Part shown: positions 1-8,678 of the stretch, in pieces
Position numbering within the stretch: position 1 is the first letter of the stretch
How the letters are laid out: each line of letters opens with the position of its first letter
Source of the DNA: Butyricicoccus porcorum
GTDB lineage: Bacteria; Bacillota; Clostridia; Oscillospirales; Butyricicoccaceae
NCBI RefSeq assembly: GCF_002157465.1
Contig: NZ_NHOC01000008.1
Span: 57,691-121,690 of the forward strand
Direction: 5' to 3'
DNA length: 64,000 nucleotides
Notes under the pieces: model-generated
Told to the model about the DNA's origin: nothing
What the model saw: the letters and a program-made list of their open reading frames with translations, nothing else
Databases searched by the model: none
Position numbers and translations under genes: made by a program

Positions 1-66
1 GAGGTGCGCGAACTGCCAGAGCGCGTGCGCGCACAGATTATTTCAGCGATGACCGAACAGAAATAA
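1..66 (+). CDS. C-terminal end of an unidentified protein
   Basis: The first 22 codons of the window are open and end in TAA at 64-66. The visible tail is charged and ends in SAMTEQK. A strong terminator hairpin follows at once, which supports this as a true gene end. Too little is visible to name a family. Confidence 0.55.
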   Translation, partial: EVRELPERVRAQIISAMTEQK

Positions 67-76
67 TCCCGACAGA

Positions 77-121
77 TAAAAAATGTGCGCTTCCGGCTGG
101 AAACGCACATTTTCTTTTTTT
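77..121. terminator. Bidirectional rho-independent terminator
   Basis: A long stem with arms AAAATGTGCG and CGCACATTTT, plus an inner TTCC/GGAA stem, is flanked by an A-run on the left and a T-run on the right. It lies between two convergent genes and can stop transcription from both sides. Confidence 0.85.
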
Positions 122-125
122 CAGG

Positions 126-1415
126 TTATGCAAGGGCAAGCAGCTGATACAGCATGCAGGCCGCCTGCGCGCGGGTTGCCTCCGCCTGCGGATTGATCCG
201 GACAACATCGTCCTGCCCCAGATCACCGCTGATAATGCCTTCACGCATCATAGCATCCATCGCAGTCTGTGCCCAATCGGATATCTGATCCGCATCCGGC
301 ATTTCCGACGGTGTGACCGTTTCGACAACATCCTTCTTCATGATCTTGTTCTGATAGCTGTACAGCATGACCGCCAGCTGTTCGCGGGTAATGGTATCAT
401 TCGGGCCGAATGCACCATAGCCATAGCCGTTGGCAATGCCATTCGACACCGCCCAGCCAATGTAATGATTGTACCAAGAGTTCGGATCGACATCATAGAA
501 CATTGCGCTTGCAGAATATTTGCTGACATCCTGTCCGGATGCCGCCGCAAGCAGCGTAACCGCTTCCGCACGGGTAATGCTGTCCAGCGAACCGAACGTC
601 CAGCTGTTCTTACCACTGATGAGGCCACGGCGGGTCATGTCATAGACCTTGTCATAGAACCAGTCGTACGGACGCACATCCTTGAACCAGATGGCGCGCA
701 CCAGCGTGCTCTTCTGCTGCTGCCAGTTTTCCGGGCGAATAATGCCGTCCTGCGCAGTCATAGAGATCGTCGCCTTATTTTTGGCAACAAGTGCGCCGTT
801 TTTGCTCACGTCGTTCGGCGTATAGAAATTACCCGCCTGAATGTACACCGGCCCATCCTGCGCGTAAATCGCGTCATCATAGGCACTGATTGCCGCACCC
901 ATGACATTGACCTGCGCATCAATGCAGTTGACGCCCGCATCGTTCGCCGATGAAATCGTCATGTTGTCCAGCACAAGTACCGGCCGACAGGTGCGATCCA
1001 TCGATTCCACCCAGATACCGCTCGCATACGGCGAGCCGACCGTCGCCTTTGAAGTGCATCGGATTGTGCCGTCACGGATGGTGACCTTTGGCGCAACCGA
1101 TCCACCGCCCGCGATATAGGAAAATCCCGGCGAATTTGTGGTCGATTCATAAATGGTGTGATCGTTCAGATCAATGGTAATGTTGAACGATGCTTCACAG
1201 CTGCAAAACAGCGTGAGCTCCTCGTTGGAAATATCACGCAGGATTTCAATGGTCTGTCCGTCCTGTACTTTCTCCAGCGCTTCCCACAGCGTGGTGTATT
1301 GGGTCGTCCCAATCTGTGCCTGCGGCTCCACTGCAAACGCGCCTGCCGCTGCGGGCAGAAGCAGCGCCGCCGACAAAAACAGGCTCCCCAGCCGTTTTGT
1401 TATTTTGTTCCGCAT
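126..1415 (-). CDS. Secreted SLH-domain surface protein (paralog 1)
   Basis: A protein of 429 residues. The first 30 or so form a signal peptide: basic MRNKITKR, then a hydrophobic stretch ending in AGAFA. Residues about 35-240 are rich in short beta-strand repeats (TIDLNDHTI, TIRDGTI), as in right-handed parallel beta-helix proteins. Three S-layer homology repeats fill the C-terminal half (FKDVRPYDWFYD, FYDVDPNSWYN, and a degenerate third), each with an ITRAE/ITREQ-type motif. SLH repeats bind pyruvylated secondary wall polymers, so the protein is probably fixed to the cell wall. The ATG at 1415 was chosen because AGGAGGT lies 10 bases upstream and a longer reading would spoil the signal peptide. 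The next gene is a paralog. Ligand and substrate are unknown. Confidence 0.85.
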   Translation of the reverse strand: MRNKITKRLGSLFLSAALLLPAAAGAFAVEPQAQIGTTQYTTLWEALEKVQDGQTIEILRDISNEELTLFCSCEASFNITIDLNDHTIYESTTNSPGFSYIAGGGSVAPKVTIRDGTIRCTSKATVGSPYASGIWVESMDRTCRPVLVLDNMTISSANDAGVNCIDAQVNVMGAAISAYDDAIYAQDGPVYIQAGNFYTPNDVSKNGALVAKNKATISMTAQDGIIRPENWQQQKSTLVRAIWFKDVRPYDWFYDKVYDMTRRGLISGKNSWTFGSLDSITRAEAVTLLAAASGQDVSKYSASAMFYDVDPNSWYNHYIGWAVSNGIANGYGYGAFGPNDTITREQLAVMLYSYQNKIMKKDVVETVTPSEMPDADQISDWAQTAMDAMMREGIISGDLGQDDVVRINPQAEATRAQAACMLYQLLALA

Positions 1416-1474
1416 TTTCAAAGATACCTCCTGACATTGTTGTTTTTCATCCCCCACAGGGAATCCTTTCCAAT

Positions 1475-1503
1475 ATTGTAACAGATTTTTACCGTTTTGT
1501 AAA
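1475..1503 (-). promoter_or_regulatory. Promoter for SLH paralog 1
   Basis: On the minus strand a -35 TTTACA (1498-1503) and a -10 TACAAT (1475-1480) are separated by exactly 17 bases, about 60 bases upstream of the start codon. Confidence 0.65.
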
Positions 1504-1528
1504 CGTTTTGTTACCTTTTTGTCAAAAC

Positions 1529-1556
1529 AAAACCGTCGGCCGAGACCGACGGTTTT
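1529..1556. terminator. Terminator downstream of SLH paralog 2
   Basis: Perfect 11-bp stem AAAACCGTCGG / CCGACGGTTTT with a 6-base loop, just past the stop of the gene ending at 1568. On the minus strand it continues into TTTTG, so it ends that transcript. Confidence 0.8.
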
Positions 1557-1567
1557 GAAATTCCATA

Positions 1568-2914
1568 TCAGCTCTGTGCTGCAAATTTAAACATTGCGCT
1601 CAGCATCGTGCAGATTTGTGCACGGGTTGCATTGCCCTTCGGCAGGAGCTTGACGGTATCCTTGTCCTTGCTGCCAGAGATAATGCCCTCCATAAGCATG
1701 GTCTGTACGGCAGTCTCCGCCCAGGTTGCAACCTGATCGCCGTCGGGATAGACAGGAACCTCAACGACCTGTCTCGGCTCAATGTTCAGGATATTTGCCT
1801 GATACTTATACAGCATGACACAAACTTCCTGACGGGTAATTGACGCCGTCGGCGCGAACTTTCCGTTTCCGGTACCGCTGACAATGCCGTTATCATATGC
1901 CCATTCGATCTGGCGTACAGACCACGCATGCGTGACATCGCTGAATGTCTTTTTGTTTTCATACGCACTCAGGTCAGCACCTGCCGCACTGGCCAGCATA
2001 ACTGCAAACTGCTCGCGGGTAACGTTTTTGGCCGGGCTGAATGTCCAGACATTACCGTCGCCGCTGACGACGCCCCGGTTTGCCATCTCATAGACATAAT
2101 CGTAATACCACGGATTCTTGCCATCCGCACCCGGCTGGACATCCTGGAAATTTGTAACCGACAGGCTCATCGGCAGGGTGGTCTTCCAGTCTGCCGGGCG
2201 GACAACTGCCGGTTCACCCGCTGTCGTGACACGCGACATGTCCAGTTCTATATTATCATCGTCAATCCACTGATACGAAGCAATCACGCCATCATCGCTG
2301 TCGGTTCCGGTCGCGTTAAAACTGCCGGCGAGCAGGTTAATCGTCGAATCCTCGGCATAAATCGCATCACCAACGCCGGTGACATTCGCCTGTACATCCA
2401 GATTTGCGCCGAAGCAGTTGATGCCTGCCTCGCCGTCTGCCGAAACAGTCATATTGCGCAGCGTGACCGTCGTCGGCGTAGAAGAATCGAGATCCATCAC
2501 ACAGATGCTGTCCACCTCTGTGCCGCTGGCAGAAATCGTGCCGTTTTTCAGCGTGACTGACAGGTTTCCTGCGCCTTCGTCCGCAGCAATCAGCAGGGCA
2601 TCATCTGCATTGCCGGAAGCAGTGATCTTTTTTCCGTTCAGGTCGATGGTAAACGATTTGGCAGATGCGCTCTCGTGGATGTAAGCAACACCTTTTCCTT
2701 CCCCGCCCCAATACGACTCGGTACTACTGGAGACATTTTGCAGCAGTACGATGGTCTGTCCGTTTTTGACCGCTTCAAGCGCCTTGTTCAGCGTCCTGTA
2801 TCCGGTCGAATTGATTTTTGCTACATCTCCTGCTGCAAAGGCGCCTGCGCTCATGCCGCACAGCATCGCTCCGGTCAGCACTGCTGCACCGATCTGTCTG
2901 AATATTCGTTTCAT
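1568..2914 (-). CDS. Secreted SLH-domain surface protein (paralog 2)
   Basis: A protein of 448 residues with the same plan as its neighbour: a signal peptide (MKRIFRQIGAAVLTGAML, ending SAGAFA), a beta-helix-like region with TIDLNGKKI and VTLKNGTIS strands at about 50-250, and three SLH repeats from about 275 (FQDVQPGADGKNPWYY, FSDVTHAWSV, and a third ending RAQICTMLS). The repeats should anchor it to the wall polymer. The start at 2914 is set by GGAGGT just upstream and by the signal peptide; an upstream in-frame extension of 50 codons has no such support. The two copies probably arose by tandem duplication. Function beyond surface display is unknown. Confidence 0.85.
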   Translation of the reverse strand: MKRIFRQIGAAVLTGAMLCGMSAGAFAAGDVAKINSTGYRTLNKALEAVKNGQTIVLLQNVSSSTESYWGGEGKGVAYIHESASAKSFTIDLNGKKITASGNADDALLIAADEGAGNLSVTLKNGTISASGTEVDSICVMDLDSSTPTTVTLRNMTVSADGEAGINCFGANLDVQANVTGVGDAIYAEDSTINLLAGSFNATGTDSDDGVIASYQWIDDDNIELDMSRVTTAGEPAVVRPADWKTTLPMSLSVTNFQDVQPGADGKNPWYYDYVYEMANRGVVSGDGNVWTFSPAKNVTREQFAVMLASAAGADLSAYENKKTFSDVTHAWSVRQIEWAYDNGIVSGTGNGKFAPTASITRQEVCVMLYKYQANILNIEPRQVVEVPVYPDGDQVATWAETAVQTMLMEGIISGSKDKDTVKLLPKGNATRAQICTMLSAMFKFAAQS

Positions 2915-3072
2915 ATGTACCTCCGTTCTGCTTTGTACCAAAACCATGCAGTATCTGCGCATTTTACCCAAGAAACGCCGTTTATTTTGCGTTCTGTTGT
3001 AAATTTTAACACTATAGTTCCCAAATTGCAACCCCGTTTCAGCAATTCGGCTGTCCGCGTTCATATATTTCC

Positions 3073-3118
3073 AAAAAAATCAAAAACACCTGGCTGCATT
3101 GCACAGCCAGATGCTTTG
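3073..3118 (-). terminator. Terminator of the glyA-rarA transcript
   Basis: Reading the minus strand, CATCTGGCT pairs with AGCCAGGTG around a 9-base loop, followed by TTTTTGATTTTTTT. It lies 24 bases past the rarA stop. Confidence 0.85.
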
Positions 3119-3141
3119 ATCTAGTCCATTGTCGGTGACGC

Positions 3142-4389
3142 TTATATCCGTCCTTTGACGGCATCCCAGTATGCTTTCGCACGCTGTTCCGTCTTGTTCT
3201 CGCCGTAGTCATAATAGTGTGTGCCGCGCAGCGTGTCCGGCAGGTACTGCTGCCCGACCCAGTGGTTCGGATAGTCGTGTGGGAATCGATAGGCCAGCCC
3301 ATGTCCAAGCCTGCCCGCACCGGAATAATGGCTGTCCTTAAGATAGTCGGGCACCTCGCCCGCCTTGCCATCACGGACATCCTGCATGGCCGCGTCAATC
3401 GCGCGGATGCCGCTGTTTGACTTAGGCGCAGTCGCAAGTAAAATTGCCGCATCTGCGAGCGGAATGCGCGCCTCCGGCAAACCGAGCTGTGTTGCCGTAT
3501 CCACGCACGCCTTAACGATGGAAATCGCCTGTGGATATGCCAGTCCGACATCCTCCGCTGCAATGACCAGCAGGCGGCGGCAGGCGGAAATCAGATCGCC
3601 CGCCTCGAGCAGCCGGGCCAGATAGTGCACCGCTGCATCCGGATCAGAGCCGCGGATAGATTTTTGCAGGCCGGACAGAATGTCATAATGCTGGTCGCCG
3701 TCGCGGTCATAGCGCATCGCGGAGCGCTGTGCCGCCTGTTCGGCATCCGCCAGCGTAACCGTACCGCCGCGTGCCGCCTGTGCCAGCAGCTCAACGGCAT
3801 TCATCGCCTTGCGCACATCGCCGCCACAGGAGGAAGCAATGTGTGCACACACTTCATCTGAGACAGACAGGGAAGGGTCTGCCAGTGAAAACGCCCGGCG
3901 CACTGCGGGCTCAACCTCCTCCGCCCCGACCGGACGGAATTCAAACACCGTGCACCGGCTGAGAATTGCACTGTACACATAGAAATACGGGTTTTCTGTC
4001 GTAGAGGCGATCAGGGTAATCCGTCCATCCTCGATAAATTCCAGCAGTGACTGCTGCTGTTTTTTATTAAAATACTGGATTTCGTCCAGATAGATGAGCG
4101 CGCCGTTGGGCGCAAGCATCGTGCCCAGCTCGTCAAAAATCTGCCGGATATCGGAAATGGACGCCGTGGTGGCATTGAGCCGGTACAGCTTTCGCTCCGT
4201 CTGTCCGGCAATGATCGATGCGACCGTCGTCTTACCCACACCCGACGGCCCGTAAAAAATCATATTCGGAATGCTGCCGCTCTCGATGATCCGGCGCAGC
4301 AGGCCGGATTCTCCCAGAATATGCGGCTGGCCAACCACATCCGCCAGTGTGGTTGGGCGGATACGGTCGGCCAGAGGCTGAAATTTCAT
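3142..4389 (-). CDS. rarA: Replication-associated recombination protein A (AAA+ ATPase)
   Basis: A protein of 415 residues, near the usual RarA/MgsA length. It opens with PLADRIRPTTLADVVGQ, typical of clamp-loader-like ATPases. Walker A is GPSGVGKTT (about residue 50), Walker B is YLDEIQYF, and sensor 1 is STTENPYF. The C-terminal half matches the MgsA tetramerisation and DNA-binding region (DPDAAVHYLARLLEAGD; EDVGLAYPQA). RarA acts at stalled replication forks. The ATG at 4389 follows GGAAG; a TTG four codons earlier is possible but has no better ribosome site. It lies 17 bases after glyA on the same strand and probably shares its transcript. Confidence 0.93.
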   Translation of the reverse strand: MKFQPLADRIRPTTLADVVGQPHILGESGLLRRIIESGSIPNMIFYGPSGVGKTTVASIIAGQTERKLYRLNATTASISDIRQIFDELGTMLAPNGALIYLDEIQYFNKKQQQSLLEFIEDGRITLIASTTENPYFYVYSAILSRCTVFEFRPVGAEEVEPAVRRAFSLADPSLSVSDEVCAHIASSCGGDVRKAMNAVELLAQAARGGTVTLADAEQAAQRSAMRYDRDGDQHYDILSGLQKSIRGSDPDAAVHYLARLLEAGDLISACRRLLVIAAEDVGLAYPQAISIVKACVDTATQLGLPEARIPLADAAILLATAPKSNSGIRAIDAAMQDVRDGKAGEVPDYLKDSHYSGAGRLGHGLAYRFPHDYPNHWVGQQYLPDTLRGTHYYDYGENKTEQRAKAYWDAVKGRI

Positions 4390-4406
4390 ATTGTCTTCCA
4401 AACAAA

Positions 4407-5664
4407 TCAGTACAGCGGGAACTGCTTGCAGATCTCGCCGACACCGGCACGGATTTCGTCTGCCTTTGCGTCAAAATCAGTGATTGCCCAAGTGATAAAC
4501 TGTGCAATCTTGTCCATCTCCGCTTCCTTGAAACCGCGGGTTGTGACAGCCGGGGTGCCCAGACGGACGCCGGAGGTGACGAACGGGCTGAGCGGTTCAT
4601 TCGGAACGGTGTTCTTATTTGCGGTGATATAGACCTCATCCAGACGGTTCTGAAGTTCCTTACCGGTGACATCGGTACCGCGCAGGTCAACCAGCATCAG
4701 ATGGTTATCCGTGCCGCCGGAAACGAGGTTGATGCCGCGCTTCATCAGGCCTTCTGCGAGTGCCTTTGCATTCTTGGCAACCTGGGTCTGATATTCCTTG
4801 AACTCCGGCTTGAGTGCCTCGCCGAAGCAGACAGCCTTGGCAGCGATGACATGCATGAGCGGGCCGCCCTGAGTACCCGGGAAGATTGCCTTGTTGAACT
4901 TCTTCGCCAGATCCTCGTTGTTGGTCAGGATGCAGCCGCCGCGCGGGCCGCGCAGGGTCTTATGAGTCGTCGTGGTGACAACGTCGGCATATTCCAGCGG
5001 ATTCATGTGCAGACCTGCTGCAACCAGACCAGCAATGTGTGCCATATCGACAAACAGATATGCGCCGACTTCCTTTGCGATGTCCGCAAAGATATCGAAA
5101 CGAATTTCACGCGGATATGCGGAAGCGCCTGCAATAATCATCTTCGGCTTGACTCCCTTTGCCCTGTGCGCGCAGGGCATCGTAATCGATGTAGCCGTTG
5201 TCATCAACGCCATATGCTACGATGTTGTACAGCAGGCCGGACTGGTTGACCGGAGAACCATGGGTCAGATGGCCGCCGTTGTCCAGCGACATGCCCAGAA
5301 CGGTGTCGCCCGGCTTGCACAGTGCCTGATAAACGGCCATGTTTGCCTGTGCGCCGGAATGCGGCTGTACATTGGCAAACTTTGCGCCAAACAGCTTGCA
5401 AACGCGCTCGATTGCCAGATTCTCGGCAATATCAACGCACTCACAGCCGCCATAGTAGCGCTTTCCCGGATAGCCTTCGGCATACTTGTTGGTAAGAACG
5501 GTACCCATCGCTGCCATGACGGTCGGGGAAACGATGTTTTCCGACGCAATCAGCTCGATGTTGCGGCACTGACGGTCATATTCCTTGCGGATTGCTGCAC
5601 CCAGCTCAGGATCCATGCTGGTGACAAACGCAATATTTTCTTCAATTCTCTTGGCTTCGGACAT
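4407..5664 (-). CDS. glyA: Serine hydroxymethyltransferase, frameshifted as read
   Basis: Converts serine and tetrahydrofolate to glycine and methylene-THF, with PLP. The N-terminal 170 residues (start [42 protein letters not shown]) read from 5664. The rest ([16 protein letters not shown]; the PLP-lysine motif [24 protein letters not shown]) is in another frame down to 4407. The frames meet at 5151-5163, and removing one base of the CCC run at 5155-5157 restores QGKGVKPK and a 418-residue protein, the normal length. Everything else looks intact, so a sequencing or assembly indel is as likely as a real mutation. GGAGGAG lies 10 bases before the ATG, and rarA follows. Confidence 0.93.
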
Positions 5665-5714
5665 GCTGAATACTCCTCCATAAAAATCGGGCTTGAATCA
5701 GTTTTTCTTCTTCT

Positions 5715-5743
5715 ATTAAAACAGGAAATTCTTCTTTTTGCAA
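5715..5743 (-). promoter_or_regulatory. Promoter for glyA-rarA
   Basis: Minus strand -35 TTGCAA (5738-5743), 17-base spacer, -10 TTTAAT (5715-5720), about 50 bases upstream of the glyA start. Confidence 0.55.
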
Positions 5744-5824
5744 GGCACATTTCCCCTTTGAGCAGTTTTTCCCTTTAATGCAGTAAAATTTTCGTAAAGT
5801 TGTCGATTTTTTGTGCAGAATTTG

Positions 5825-5833
5825 TGATACAAT
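5825..5833 (+). promoter_or_regulatory. Extended -10 promoter for nth
   Basis: TGA followed by TACAAT forms a TGn-type extended -10, about 62 bases before the nth start. There is no good -35 at 17 bases, as expected for this promoter class. Confidence 0.5.
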
Positions 5834-5895
5834 ACATATGTTCCGGGCTATATTTGACCCACTGACCAAATTCGATCTGATAAAGGAGACCATTT

Positions 5896-6537
5896 ATGCT
5901 GACGCCAACCGAACGCGCCGAAGCTGCCGTCCGCCTGCTCGAACAGGAATATCCGGACGCAATCTGCGCCCTGCAATACAAAAAAGATTATGAACTGCTG
6001 TTCGCCACGCGCCTGTCCGCCCAGTGCACGGATGCGCGCGTCAACATTGTAACAAAGGAGCTGTACACCCGCTTCCCTTCGCTGGAATCCTTCGCCGCCG
6101 CAACTCCGGACGAAATTGAAGCCATCATCCGCCCGTGCGGCCTCGGCAAAACCAAAGCACGCGACCTGCACGCAGCTGCCCAGTATCTGCTTGAGCACCA
6201 CGACGGCAAAGTGCCCGGCACCATGGAGGAACTGCTCAAAATTCCCGGCGTCGGACGCAAGACTGCCAACCTCATCCTCGGCGATCTGTACGGAAAGCCC
6301 GCAATCGTTGCAGATACCCATTGCATCCGCCTGTCCAACCGCATCGGGCTGGTGGACGGCATCAAGGAACCGGGCAGACTGGAACGCGCGCTGCGTCCCA
6401 TTGTTCCGCCCGCCGCGTCCAACGACTTCTGTCACCGTCTCGTGCTGCATGGGCGCGCTGTTTGCACCGCGCGCAAGCCGATGTGTGACAAATGCTGTCT
6501 GCGTGAAATCTGCAAAACCGGCAGCGAAACCACCTGA
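5896..6537 (+). CDS. nth: Endonuclease III
   Basis: Base-excision repair glycosylase/AP lyase for oxidised pyrimidines; 213 residues, the usual length. The helix-hairpin-helix is LLKIPGVGRKTANLIL with the catalytic lysine in GRKTA, and the catalytic aspartate is in VADTHCIRLSNR. The [4Fe-4S] ligands follow the family spacing C-x6-C-x2-C-x5-C (CTARKPMC, CLREIC) at the C-terminus. AAAGGAGA is well placed before the ATG. It is transcribed away from glyA from a shared 230-base intergenic region and ends at a strong terminator, so it is probably a single-gene unit. Confidence 0.97.
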   Translation: MLTPTERAEAAVRLLEQEYPDAICALQYKKDYELLFATRLSAQCTDARVNIVTKELYTRFPSLESFAAATPDEIEAIIRPCGLGKTKARDLHAAAQYLLEHHDGKVPGTMEELLKIPGVGRKTANLILGDLYGKPAIVADTHCIRLSNRIGLVDGIKEPGRLERALRPIVPPAASNDFCHRLVLHGRAVCTARKPMCDKCCLREICKTGSETT

Positions 6538-6543
6538 CCATCG

Positions 6544-6588
6544 AAAAAAACGCCGTCATTCACATTGCCGTGAATCCGGCGTTTTTTT
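6544..6588 (+). terminator. Terminator after nth
   Basis: AAAAAAACGCCG pairs with CGGCGTTTTTTT, with an inner TTCAC/GTGAA stem, starting 7 bases past the stop codon. Confidence 0.88.
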
Positions 6589-6806
6589 CACACCTATATC
6601 TATAGCCAAAATCGATACATGCAGATTTTCCCATAGGATTGCAGCTTTTGTTTCTGACCGGGTCAAAATCCGGACAAAATCCCTGTACCCGCACCCCCGC
6701 AGCGCTGCAAAACGCACAGCATGTAACCTGACACGTTTCAGAAATAATTTACCGCGTTGTCGTACGTGCTCCAATTATCGCGTAAACTATGCTGGGAGTG
6801 GTGAAT

Positions 6807-7034
6807 TTGGACAAACAGCATCAGCAAAAGTATCAGCAGCTCGGTCTGAACATTGCATATTATCGCAAACAGTGCGGTATGTCACAGATCAGGCTGGCAG
6901 AGCGGGTCGGCATCAGCCGCACCCATATGAGCCGGATTGAAACCGCTGAGTGCGCCGTTTCACTCGACGTCATCTTTTCTATCTGCGCCGTTCTGGACAT
7001 TTCCCCCGACAAGCTGTTCGATTTCAGGCAATAG
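6807..7034 (+). CDS. Small XRE-family transcriptional regulator
   Basis: A protein of about 75 residues that is little more than one Cro/CI helix-turn-helix: LGLNIAYYRKQCGMSQIRLAERVGISRTHMSRIE, then a helix ending ICAVLDISPDKLFD. No effector domain. The start is uncertain: TTG at 6807 has GGAG 8 bases upstream, GTG at 6801 is too close to that site, and an ATG at 6789 has no ribosome site. It has no co-directional partner and sits between nth and the convergent coaX, so its target cannot be inferred. Confidence 0.8.
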   Translation: MDKQHQQKYQQLGLNIAYYRKQCGMSQIRLAERVGISRTHMSRIETAECAVSLDVIFSICAVLDISPDKLFDFRQ

Positions 7035-7040
7035 GCGCAC

Positions 7041-7084
7041 ACAGAAACAGGGGCGGATGCAATGCATCTGCCCCTGTTTTTCTG
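7041..7084 (+). terminator. Terminator between the XRE gene and coaX
   Basis: AACAGGGGC pairs with GCCCCTGTT around a GATGCA/TGCATC inner stem and is followed by TTTTT on the + strand. It lies between convergent genes and may serve both. Confidence 0.8.
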
Positions 7085-7087
7085 TCC

Positions 7088-7924
7088 TCACAGCCGTGTT
7101 TCTATTTCCTCGTCTGCGGAAACGCAGAGTGTGCCGAGCGGCTCCACTGCGTCAAATTTTTCTTTATTGGCCTGATAAATCATCAGCAGACCCTCGAGTG
7201 TCAGGTTTGCATCGACATGCGTGATGATATCGCAGTACTGCGCCATCATACGACCCATGCCGCCGGTTGCAACAACGTTGCATTTGCAGCCCATTTCCTC
7301 CTGCATCTCGCCGACAATGCCCTGAATTGCGCCCGCATAGCCGCGCACAGCACCCGACTGCATGCTCATGACGGTATTCGTGCCAATGGCCTTGTCCGGA
7401 CGCACGATATCGACACGCGGCAGCTTGGACGCCTTCTGAAACAGCGCCTCCATGGAAACCTTGATGCCCGGATAAATCGCGCCGCCGCGATAGGCACCGT
7501 CCTCGTCGATGACATCAAACGTTGTCGCCGTGCCGATGTCGATGATAATCAGCGGGCTTCCATATTTTTTCACGGCGGACACCGCGTTGACCAGGCGGTC
7601 AATGCCGACCTCCTTCGGATTGTCATAGCAGTTGACCAGTCCCGTGTCGATGTCCTTTCCGACAATCAGCGGCTGCACGCCGATATATTTGCGAATTGCG
7701 TTAATCAGCGTATACATGACCGGCGGCACAACCGACGCAATGATAACCGCATCGGTGTCCCTTGTATCCAGCTTGAGAAAGCTGTAATACAGATGAATTT
7801 TCATGCCGATCTCATCCGACGTGCGTTCCGCCGTTGTGGACAGACGGAAGCTGCCAATCAGCTCCTCCCCGCGATAAATACCAAAAACTGTGTTGGTGTT
7901 GCCAACGTCAATCGCCAGTAACAT
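7088..7924 (-). CDS. coaX: Type III pantothenate kinase
   Basis: First step of coenzyme A synthesis (ATP and pantothenate to 4'-phosphopantothenate). 278 residues, slightly longer than the usual 255-260. Family motifs: the N-terminal phosphate loop LLAIDVGNTNTVFGIY, GIDRLVNAVSA, IIIDIGTATTFDVI, GGAIYPGI, and VVATGGMGR near the end. The ATG at 7924 is the first residue of the conserved motif. It lies 37 bases after the YfcE-type gene on the same strand and may be co-transcribed with it. Confidence 0.96.
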   Translation of the reverse strand: MLLAIDVGNTNTVFGIYRGEELIGSFRLSTTAERTSDEIGMKIHLYYSFLKLDTRDTDAVIIASVVPPVMYTLINAIRKYIGVQPLIVGKDIDTGLVNCYDNPKEVGIDRLVNAVSAVKKYGSPLIIIDIGTATTFDVIDEDGAYRGGAIYPGIKVSMEALFQKASKLPRVDIVRPDKAIGTNTVMSMQSGAVRGYAGAIQGIVGEMQEEMGCKCNVVATGGMGRMMAQYCDIITHVDANLTLEGLLMIYQANKEKFDAVEPLGTLCVSADEEIETRL

Positions 7925-7961
7925 ATCTCTCGATCCCTTCTCCTGTGTTGTTCTGCGGCAT

Positions 7962-8459
7962 TCAGCGTTTCTGATCCAGATAGATGATCTCCGGCTGAAT
8001 GTCCGTTTCCTCGATCACCAGCCGCAGATAAGACGGCGGTGCAGCAACATATGGCAGGCTGATGCTGCCCGGATTGGCGATCAGAATGCCCCCATCCCGA
8101 TCAATTTCCGCTTCATGTGTATGTCCATACAGCGCCATCTGGCAGTCATGTCTGCGCGCAGCAGCTGCCAACGCCTTTGTATTGCGGCGCACACCGTACA
8201 GATGCCCGTGCGTCAGGAACAGCTTCACCTGTCCCGCGCAGACAATCAGATTATCCTGCACGTCCTGTGCGCGCCAGCCATAATCGTTATTGCCCCGGAC
8301 GTTATACACCTTCAGATCCGGATATACCGAACGAATATCGTCTGCATCGTCGACCACGTCGCCCAGATGCAATACTGCGTCCGGCTTTTCCTCGTCGATA
8401 ATAACAAGCATGTCCGAACTATTCCGGCGGTGGGAATCGGAAAAAACGATCAGTTTCAT
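7962..8459 (-). CDS. YfcE/MJ0936-type metallophosphoesterase
   Basis: A protein of 165 residues with the metal-binding motifs of calcineurin-like phosphoesterases in order: FSDSH at the N-terminus, LHLGDVVDD, VRGNND, LTHGH and YGHTHE. Members of this family hydrolyse phosphodiesters in a manganese-dependent way; the physiological substrate is not known. Two ATG codons lie side by side (8462 and 8459); GGAGG gives the better spacing to 8459. A long imperfect inverted repeat lies just upstream at 8499-8550. Confidence 0.88.
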   Translation of the reverse strand: MKLIVFSDSHRRNSSDMLVIIDEEKPDAVLHLGDVVDDADDIRSVYPDLKVYNVRGNNDYGWRAQDVQDNLIVCAGQVKLFLTHGHLYGVRRNTKALAAAARRHDCQMALYGHTHEAEIDRDGGILIANPGSISLPYVAAPPSYLRLVIEETDIQPEIIYLDQKR

Positions 8460-8498
8460 CATAATACCTCCTTCCACACCCCTGTCATGTACGCAGTA

Positions 8499-8550
8499 TA
8501 TCTGAGAACCGTCCATATGGCATTTTTACGATATGAACCATTCTCAGATA
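8499..8550. repeat. Long inverted repeat between divergent genes
   Basis: TATCTGAGAA (8499-8508) and TTCTCAGATA (8541-8550) are perfect 10-bp arms. The symmetry continues inward (GTCCATAT against ATATGAAC), giving about 17 of 20 paired positions around a 12-base loop. No T-run follows on either strand, so it is not a simple terminator. It lies between the minus-strand phosphodiesterase and the + strand small-protein cluster and may be an operator or an RNA hairpin. Confidence 0.6.
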
Positions 8551-8632
8551 TGCTATCAATGAATATACACTATTTTTTTCTGAAAGTCAAAGAACAATTG
8601 ACGCAGCTATGGCGTATACTGCAATGAACACG

Positions 8633-8652
8633 GCTGCGGCAGTGGCCGCAGC
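8633..8652 (+). promoter_or_regulatory. 5' UTR hairpin ahead of the small-protein cluster
   Basis: Perfect 8-bp stem GCTGCGGC / GCCGCAGC with a 4-base loop AGTG, 12 bases before the AGGAGG of the first gene. It could affect mRNA stability or translation. Confidence 0.4.
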
Positions 8653-8678
8653 ACACGCAGATACAGGAGGCTATTCTC

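Noticed and set aside
6657-6667. A short GACCGGGTC palindrome upstream of the XRE gene as its operator
   Set aside because: It is too short and more than 100 bases from the start; no second copy was seen.
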